A DNA stretch of 64,000 nucleotides from Persicaria tinctoria (Eukaryota; Streptophyta; Magnoliopsida; Caryophyllales; Polygonaceae): positions 81,845,160 through 81,909,159 of the forward strand of contig JBANSL010000005.1 in NCBI GenBank assembly GCA_037127255.1. Reading direction: 5' to 3'. Under the pieces are notes generated by a model. It had not been told where the DNA came from. It was given only the letters and a program-made list of their open reading frames with translations, and did no database searches. This document shows positions 56,690 through 64,000 of the stretch, in pieces (the first letter of the stretch is position 1; each line of letters opens with the position of its first letter). Made by a program: the position numbers and the translations under genes.

Positions 56690-58411
56690 ATCGGGTGTCG
56701 CCCCAAGTTTGTCGAGCCACTTCGACACTACAAGACTCACAGGTGTCGCAGCCTGTGGATAAATGAGGTGGGTGTACATGTATGAATGATTTGAAAACAT
56801 TTACGGGTATTGTGTGTCCAACTGTGTAGCTGAATATCTCATTATATGTTTTGTAGGCAGTGGAGATGAATAAGAGCCTCAGACGTGGAGATCAGTGGCA
56901 GACAGTGTGCAGCTGGCCTCGTGAAGCAAACCAGTGGAACTGGTGGTATCTGGCGAGGCACAGTGGGTTACATAACTTGGATGACATCAGAATGGATACA
57001 GTAGATCACTGTCTCATCCAAGCCTTCCTCTATCGTTGGCATCCGGAGACCAACAGCTTCCATCTCCCATGGGGGGAGATGACAATTACCTTGCACGATG
57101 TGCACAAGTTGTTCGGTCTGCAAATCGAAGGACGCGCATTGGTCCCTACCCTTTCAAACTCTGTACGACAGCAGTGGCTGTCAAAAAACTTCAACTTCGG
57201 CACGCACGATTTCGTACAAAGTGGGAATTCTTTTTTCCACAACAGCTTGGATTTGCACATGGCGAATCTAGTGCTCAACCCACAGACACCGCATCGGGTA
57301 ATCGCAACAGGATATCTGTTGGAGGTTCTTGGCTGCTTAGTGCTGAACGATAGAACCACCACATCCATATCTACAGTTGCGCTGGACTTTGTGACGGATC
57401 ATACACGCACACCAGAGTACGCTTGGGGAACGGGTGTTCTAGCTTATCTGTATCGGTAGTTGGGGATCTCGTCGAGGTCCGGGATGTCTACCATTGGGGG
57501 GTGTACTGCTCTGCTGCAGGTATGACTCAATCCCCTACATATGTTGTGTTTTATTATTTAATATTAGGCAATGACTTACATGTGTTACGATATTTTAGTA
57601 TTGGATCTTTGCTCACTTCCCAATGTTCTCACCCAGCGTATCTGAGGACCCGGCGGAACATGGAGACCCTCGTTGGGCAAAGCGATACGCTTCTCGACCC
57701 ACACCCAATATGACCTCGGAGATGACTCTTCAGTTCATAAAACAACTGGAAAAAAAATGCGTGTGGAGTATGTCAAGTTCATGCCCTACGGTCATCTAGA
57801 TTTCGATGGGTTTTACCGAGTATCTCGGTACAGAGGAATAATCCAATTTTACACCACCAAGGAACCCTACATGCTAGACCGAGTTCTGCGCCAGTTTGGG
57901 TATGTGCAGACAGTTCCGATGGAGAGAATCCTCCCGCTTACATAAGAGAGACCTCAACAGGTCAAGGGCCTCAAGCTGCTCTGGCACCCCGTGGACGAGT
58001 ATTGGAATGACTACTTAATTGTTTCAAATGTGTACATCTCATTCATCGGACATACAACCGCGCTTGAGCCTCACGCCGTTTCCGCAGACTACATGGAGTG
58101 GTTTGGTGAGCATGACCACCCATTTGTTTTCAAAAGCTCACGGCAACAGCTACCAAAAACATATGCTCCGCCTGTTGCCGTGTACGATCAGCGGATACGT
58201 ATGAATAATACCAATGTCCTTTCATTTTAGTTGGTTTGTTTAATACATAGTTATTGATCACCATCATATTGTTTGATATGTAGCATTTTGGTGTGTTGAT
58301 GTATCGTCTGGAATCTATGCTGGTTCGGGGTGATCAAGTGTTTTCTGCTTCTGAGATTGGGGATTACATCAGGGAAGCTCGTGGTGAAGTGTTGCTTGTG
58401 GCGCCTACTCA
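56690..58411 (+). pseudogene. Plant mobile domain (PMD) pseudogene C
   Basis: The most complete PMD copy. Exons: ~56690-56765 upstream segment; 56860-57519 (RWHPETNSFHLPWGEMTITL at 57031-57090, LFGLQIEG, LNDRTTTSI); a second from 57600 (YWIFAHFPMFSPS); then VKFMPYGHLDFDGFYRVSRY and YMLDRVLRQFGYVQTVP (57770-57945); and HFGVLMYRLESML...VAPTQ at 58283-58411, ended by a donor. Lesions: TAG at 57457-57459 after YLYR, a frameshift near 57745, TAA at 57943-57945. PMD proteins in Arabidopsis (MAIN, MAIL1) act in silencing; the transposon versions have no assigned activity. Confidence 0.75.
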
Positions 58412-58815
58412 GGTTTGTGTCTCTCAGTTCTACCAGTTTATGCCAAACATCTAAGTGTGATGGGAATGGACTCGCGAACGTGTACTTGGACCCTCCTATT
58501 TGTTTCTGTTTGGGATTGCAGTTTTCATTTTGTTCCTGTACTCTGTTTGGGATTGTGCTATGCTTCATTTTGTTCTTCTAGTTATGTTTGTTCTAAGTAA
58601 ATTTCAATCTGCTGGAGGAGTGTAACGGCTTGCAGTTTTCAATGTTTATCATAATATGAAAGCTGATCAAAAATGTGATTTCGCAATTCTTAAATATTAG
58701 TTGTACGTATTGCGGATTGCTAACACTTCGTTAAAATAAAATTGCATAATAGTCTAGTACGTAGCTGCATCAACTCAAATCCATTTCGTACGCTATGTGA
58801 AAAGCAAATCATCAC

Positions 58816-58874
58816 TACACGTGGCCCGCTCTCTACACGTGGCCCGCTCTCATCACTACACGTGGCCCGCTCTC
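58816..58874 (+). repeat. Three copies of an 18-bp CACGTG unit
   Basis: TACACGTGGCCCGCTCTC occurs at 58816-58833, 58834-58851 and 58857-58874 with no mismatch. Each contains the G-box core CACGTG. Confidence 0.85.
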
Positions 58875-58903
58875 TTCACAGTTGGGTGGTGGAAATGCGA
58901 CCA

Positions 58904-61893
58904 TTATGGTACAGTAGGAAGAAGTGGTGACCCTTGTAATAGCCAGACGGGGCTCCAATGGACTCTTCCCAGCCAGGCTAATGTGATAACCTCAGTAGGT
59001 GGAGTTTGGTTCGACCCATTTGCGACAATAGGAAAGCAGGTGTGCGGATTGTCGTTACTTAGGACCACTGCGACCTTGTGGTAGAAGGTTGCTACAACAA
59101 GTAGGATCACTGGTGCCTCGATCCATCTTTCATGACGATGTAAACAAGGAGCTGGGTCTTGCACATCAACATTCTCGATGAGATCGTCAATCGAATGTAA
59201 TAGTGATGCGGGTTGGTATAACCACCTATTCGCTCGAAGCTCGGCAACAACCTCTCATCTGACTTGCATGTACTGGTTTTCTCCAAACCCAAGAACCAAC
59301 GCTAAGGCACGATAACCGCAATGACCATCACCAGCAGTCGGGCAACATCTATCAACAAAGTGTAGCATGAACTTATGGATGTGATCAGTCAATATAACCA
59401 AATGATCTACATGTCGAACTCTACCTCTTGATCGGCCCCTACCACGCGCCTAGCAGCACCATCTCGTCTCCCATGATCAAATCCAGAAAGGTCTCGCTGC
59501 AATGATCGTCTCCCTGTAGGACGGCCCTTTCGATGGATCTTGGTTGGCTCTCTCATGGTCGACAAACCAGGGTTGTTCATGTTGAAGTATGCCTCGCCCA
59601 TCAAATCCTGCTGATCATGCGTGAGGCTGTTTCCATCAATCTCACTTCGAAGGGTGGCAAATTCTTGACTATTTGGAGTTGTGTCATCGTTTTCTCCATT
59701 GGAGCCCTCGGGAGAAATAATTGGATCCCACATTACTTGTTGCCAGAATGGATGAATCTGCAAGGGCCTAATAGATTTTCGTTTAGAGATCGCGTCTAAG
59801 AATTCATCTACACATGGAACACCGTAAGCATCCCTCCAATAGCGATCCCTGGAAACACCATCATGACTTGACAGAAGTTCCTTTGCCTTGTTGTAGTTGG
59901 CCAGCAGAAGGTCGAAGCATGCGTCAGTCACCAGCATCAATAGCGAGGAGAAAATTGGTTCACTCATGACACATCGTTTGATTGTCAACCGTGACTTCTC
60001 AAGGAACTCTCTGAGTTGGTCTACGACCATGTTGTCAATATAGTCTGTAACGTCAACGAACTCACCCACCCACAGCCATCCCTAGCATGGACTTTAATTT
60101 TGCATGTGCTGACTCGGCACTATAACATAAAAAAAACAATGAGTGTGACGTATGTAGGATAATTAAATATAATAATTACGAAATTAGACAATTCAATGTC
60201 ACTTACTTATTCGTGGTTCGCATCCCCAGATGTAGGAACATATCAACCCATGCATGAACAATCGCCTCCTTGAATTCGGTGAACCAGGTGTCTTCAAGGT
60301 ACTTCATAAGACCCCATTGTGCCTCCCATTTCGACTTCATCAAATGTAGACGCACCTCATAACTTTCTTCAGTCTTCGACTCAAATAACGCAAAACAGTC
60401 ATTGTAGAAGGCGGTTCGCTTCTCACTCGATTTTGTGATCCTACCCTTCAGTTCAATGTTGCACATAATATGAAAGGAGCACAACATATGCTTTACCGTG
60501 GGAAACTCCTCCTGAAGAGCCTTGATGAGACCCAATTCTCTGTCTGTAACAATTACTTCTGGGAGTCATTGTCCGCACAAAAGACGTAGTCGCCTTAGTG
60601 CCCAACTATAGTGATATGTGGTCTCCTCTGCCATGAATACGAACGCAATTGCAAATGTGTTTTTTGTGCTAATACTCCCAAAGATATCTAGCAACGATAT
60701 TTCAAACCTACCAAATGAACATCAATTAGTAAAAAAAAAAAGGTACAACGTATGAAAAATATAAAAGTAGTCGACAATATGTGATAACTCTTACTCGTTC
60801 GTCTTGTACGTCGAGTCCATCACGATAACATATGGAAACAACATCAGAAGATGGCGCGAGTGCGGATGTGCCAAAAGTACGTCAGTAACCTCGTCTACTC
60901 GTGCCTTAGAGGACTTCCTGGTGGCGATATAGTGTCCTTTTTGGTAGAGTTTGTGTAGCGCTTGAGGCAGGTCACTCCGTCCCTCTGCATCGCTTCTCCG
61001 CAACTGGGCTCGTGCATTGTACACTTGACGAATGTCCGTCACGTAGTCATGATCATCATACTTCATCCCCCGCATCCCATCTCGAGGTCTTAACCCAATC
61101 AAGGTATCACGACGAACCTGCCGATGTTGATCTGGTCTTAATCGACCAGCATAATGATGTCCTAACATCTTATCCACAAGTTTGTGGTTATGCACACCGC
61201 ATATAACCTTGATGTTTCAATTGTCAACATCATTTTGATGACCCTCCAGCTCAAACTCGCATCCGAGCTTCGTCGTTTTCCCTCACCTACTAGATGCAGG
61301 AGGAAAATCTAAGTCGACATTTGGACTATGTCGAGCCCCTTCGTACTTATCACACACTAAACGAAAGGTACCCAATCCACTCATTTTGTTCTTCCATGAC
61401 CGAGTGATCATAAATACCATGTTTTTTTTTTATCTTCCCTACATATTTAGCCCATGCCTTCATGTTTACTTGATCAGTCCAAAAACCATCAAGTGTAAAC
61501 ATCGAACCATATTTTGTACCCATATCAAGAGGTTGGTTTTGTTCCTACATAATGTAACTTATCTACTAAGAACATTTTCGCACACAATCTCACTATATGC
61601 AATTTTACAAAATATGATACAATAACGCTATATTATATGATGGTTTCGTTTTACACAACTATGCTATATTATGATTCTATTCAAACAACATATCCATAAT
61701 TATAAAAATATTCCCTCTATATAAACAACTTTGTTTGATCTATATCGTCATTCCGCTATATATATATAGTTTTACAAACTTTAACAATGTATGAAAAGTT
61801 TACCTCAAGATTCTTCACGAGCTCCTCTGCATCACTATAGCTAAAAATATCGAACGGTAACTCGCCTCCGCCATCTTCTTCCGAAAACGCCAT
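58904..61893 (-). pseudogene. Mutator-like transposase with FAR1 and OTU domains
   Basis: Minus strand from ATG 61893 (MAFSEEDGGGELPFDIFS). Exon 1 ends TTGAG|GTAAAC at 61806; exon 2 starts near 61544. FAR1-like DNA-binding part: VICGVHNHKLVDKMLGHHYA (~61210-61150). MULE transposase: YVIVMDSTYKTNE (first D, ~60810), LLDIFGSIST, VIVTDREL (second D, ~60550), FHIMCNIELKGRI, ESAHAKLKSML. The C-terminal region (60069-59407) ends with a basic GRPTGRRSLQRDLSGF linker and then an OTU domain: AGDGHCGYRALAL (catalytic Cys, ~59320) and VHWSPV (His, ~58960). Stops and frameshifts occur near 61200, 60590, 60065, 59275 and in the OTU part, so it is inactive. It is the likely autonomous type behind the OTU-carrying element at 24249-27815. 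Confidence 0.75.
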
Positions 61894-61955
61894 TTTTTCC
61901 GATGATGTAGAGAATATGATGATATTGCAATCGAAAATAAATACAACCATGATCC

Positions 61956-61963
61956 TATTTATA
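61956..61963 (-). promoter_or_regulatory. TATA box of transposase gene
   Basis: TATAAATA on the minus strand, 63 bp upstream of the proposed ATG at 61893. Good consensus and position; 34-bp tandem repeats lie just upstream. Confidence 0.5.
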
Positions 61964-61994
61964 GACCTTGGGCACTCGGCATATGACAAGAATA

Positions 61995-62096
61995 CCGACT
62001 TGGGCACTCGGCATCGGCATGGTCTATGCCGACTTGGGCACTCCACATCGGCATGATCTATGCCGACTTGGGCACTCGACATCGGCACCGTGCCGA
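61995..62096. repeat. 34-bp tandem repeat upstream of transposase TATA box
   Basis: Units starting CCGACTTGGGCACTC at 61995, 62029 and 62063, each containing an ATCGGCA; the third diverges after 25 bases. They start 32 bp upstream of the TATA box, a place where promoter or transposase-binding repeats are common. Confidence 0.8.
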
Positions 62097-62561
62097 TGGC
62101 GATATGAAACCGTGCGTATAGCATAAACGTTTTATAGGTTTAGAACTTTCATACTTTGTGATAATAGGTGTAGAGAACAATGTGATGAAATTTAGGTTAT
62201 GTAATATTATTCAAGGAAAAAGTTAATTATATGTTGAAAACATAGATTTAGTTGGGATAAAATGAAGTATGAAAGTTTATGTAATTTAAAAAATGTGGTT
62301 ATGTTATGTGAAAAATCTAAATTATGTTGCATTTGACGGCTAGTTTTATGATAATATAGGTGTAGAAAGCAATGTGATGAAATTAAGGTTATGTCATATT
62401 ATTTAAGGAAAAAGTTCTTAATAGATTTATGTTCAATTTAAAGGTTAATTTTATTACAATGTAGCTGCAGAATTAAATTGGATATAATTTAATGGTTAAT
62501 TGGATGTAGTATAAAAGATGATTTCAGGGAAAAGTTAAGTATTTCATATTAATGTGAAAAT
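62097..62561. other. AT-rich stretch with internal duplication
   Basis: No coding sequence. About 65 bp (GTGTAGA(G/A)AACAATGTGATG...AAGGAAAAAGTT) at 62167-62225 recur at 62350-62412, 183-187 bp apart. It ends at ATTACAG, the acceptor-like start of the next PMD gene. Confidence 0.5.
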
Positions 62562-64000
62562 TTCTATTACAGGCAATGAGGCGTGCCCTTTCGCAATGCG
62601 AACGGGTACGGCCAACCGTTTCGTTCAGGAAAGGTGATAGGCCTTTAGAGCCCGCGAGAGCGAGCACGTCAGCAATCAGACAGTCGGAGTATGAACCAAG
62701 TTTGTCGGCACCCTCGTGACACCACCCAATGGACATGCATGTCAAGAGCATCAGGCGTACTGACCGGTTTACTACATTACGAAGATGGCCTCGTGACACC
62801 ATCAAGTGGAACTGGTGGTATTTGGTCAGGAACGGTGGGTTACATGTTTTGGAAGATATTAGTTTTGGGATCGTCGATCACTGTCTCATTCAAGCCTTCC
62901 TGTATCGATGGCATCCGGAGACCAGCAACCTCCATCTTCCCTGGGGGAGATGACAATTACCTTACACGATGTGAACAAGTTGTTAGGTTTGCCAATCGAC
63001 GGTGTTGCACTAAAGCCTAGCAGCTCAAACACTTTACGACAACAGTGGATGATGGCCAACTTCAACTTCTCCCATGCTGATTTCATCCCTAGTGGGAATG
63101 CATTTTTCCACAACAACCTAGATAGGCACCTTGAGGACCTGTTGCTCAAGCCCGACACACCCCATCGGGTACTCGTAAAAGGTTATTTGCTGGAGGTTCT
63201 AGGCAGCGTAGTGCTCAACGGCAGAACCACAACCGCCATCTCCATAGCTGCATTGGACTTCATCATCGATCATGCACGAACCGCAGAGTATGCTTGGGGA
63301 GCGGGTGTCCTTGCATATCTCTATCGCCATCTGGTATCTCGTCTAGGACAGGGATGAATGCCATTAGTGGGTGTACTGCTCTGTTGCAGGTACTACAATC
63401 CAGAAATCCCCTACCTATGTTGTGTTTTGTTATTGAATATTATTCACCGCATGACGTTTTTTATGGTCTTTCAGTATTGGATATTTACACATTTCCCAAT
63501 GTTCTCACCCGGCGTTTCTAAGGACCCGGAGGAACATGGAGACCCTCGCTTGGCCAAGCGGTACACAGCTCGCCCCACACCAAGGGTGACCACGGAGAGG
63601 ACCCTTCAGTTCATAAAACAACTGAAAACAATGTGTGCGGAGGACGTCAAGTTCATGCCCTACGGTTAGCTGGATTTCAATGGGTTTTACCGGGTCTCTC
63701 GATTTAGAGGAATCATCCAATTTTCCACCAACAAGGAACCCTACATGCCAGACCGAGTTCTGCGATAGTTTGGCTATGTGCAGACCGTTCCGATGGAGAG
63801 AATCCTCCCGCTTAGAGAAGAAAGATCACAATAGACCAAGGGCCTCAAGCTGATCTGGATGCCTGTGGACGAACGTTGAGATGACCACTTCAATGTCTCA
63901 GATGTGTACATATCATTCAACGGCCATTCACTCGTGCTTGAGCCTCACGCCGTTTCCGCAGACTACATGCAGTGGTTTGCTGAGCATGGCCACCCCTTTG
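62562..64000 (+). pseudogene. Plant mobile domain (PMD) pseudogene D, runs off window
   Basis: Close relative of copies A and C. After an acceptor-like TTACAG at 62573 comes a diverged upstream exon, then RWPRDTIKWNWWYLVRNGGL (~62785), FLYRWHPETSNLHLPWG (~62898) and, after a one-base shift, EMTITLHDVNKLLGLPIDGV (62948 on) through LNGRTTTAISI. A one-base loss near 63340 shifts the frame after YLYRHL. The next exon starts at 63475 (YWIFTHFPMFSPG) and continues through MPYG, TAG at 63667-63669, FRGIIQF, YMPDRVLR, TAG at 63766-63768, and further stops to the window end. Non-functional. Confidence 0.75.

Noticed and set aside
57030..57368. Minus-strand 112-codon frame in PMD copy C
   Set aside because: Antisense shadow of the PMD coding exon.

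Overview
This is nuclear DNA of a flowering plant, most likely a eudicot. The evidence is a spliced CYP76-type cytochrome P450, a plant-type beta-ureidopropionase fragment, and a dense mixture of plant transposon families: Copia, PIF/Harbinger, CACTA, Stowaway and hAT MITEs, Mutator-like elements with plant-mobile-domain genes, and RLE-type non-LTR elements. I cannot fix the genus. Everything here is read by eye from the sequence; no alignment or database search was run. No protein-coding gene in the window looks fully intact, and almost all are pseudogenes or transposon genes.

Layout. 1-11.4 kb: two copies of a CYP76-like P450. The first is only a 3' exon. The second is complete in three exons except for one early stop codon. 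Both carry the same Copia LTR about 60 bp downstream, so gene and LTR were duplicated together. Between them lie two head-to-tail RLE-type non-LTR retrotransposons with (TAA)n tails; the first contains a hAT MITE (perfect 8-bp target duplication) that itself contains a Stowaway MITE. 11.4-14.4 kb: a decayed Copia element. 14.4-16 kb: the first of several broken plant mobile domain (PMD) genes. 16.8-21.8 kb: an unexplained exon-like stretch, a 3.0-kb PIF/Harbinger element with clear ends, and an internally deleted beta-ureidopropionase. 22-24 kb: an inverted-repeat element whose two ends are tRNA-like cloverleaves, plus GGTAGGA-rich repeats. 24.2-27.8 kb: a Mutator-like element with a 9-bp target duplication, palindrome-rich ends, telomere-like repeats and a fused PMD-OTU gene. 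28-40.9 kb: a minus-strand Copia element whose 3' LTR is split by a 6.9-kb element. 41.7-48 kb: a hairpin followed by a 6-kb degenerate repeat array that matches no class I know. 48-50.3 kb: repeats and a PMD fragment. 50.4-54.7 kb: a non-autonomous CACTA element with captured gene pieces. 55-64 kb: two PMD pseudogenes on the plus strand flanking a minus-strand Mutator-like transposase fused to an OTU domain.

How the parts relate. The recurring theme is the Mutator-like system: PMD genes, a FAR1/MULE transposase and an OTU cysteine-protease domain occur as separable modules in different combinations (PMD alone, PMD+OTU, transposase+OTU). Most stop codons could have arisen by C-to-T or G-to-A change, as expected for methylated, silenced DNA. 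The best leads for follow-up are the RLE elements joined at a (TAA)n tail, the tRNA-ended inverted repeat, the PMD-OTU element with its palindromic ends, and the 6-kb array with its boundary hairpin.
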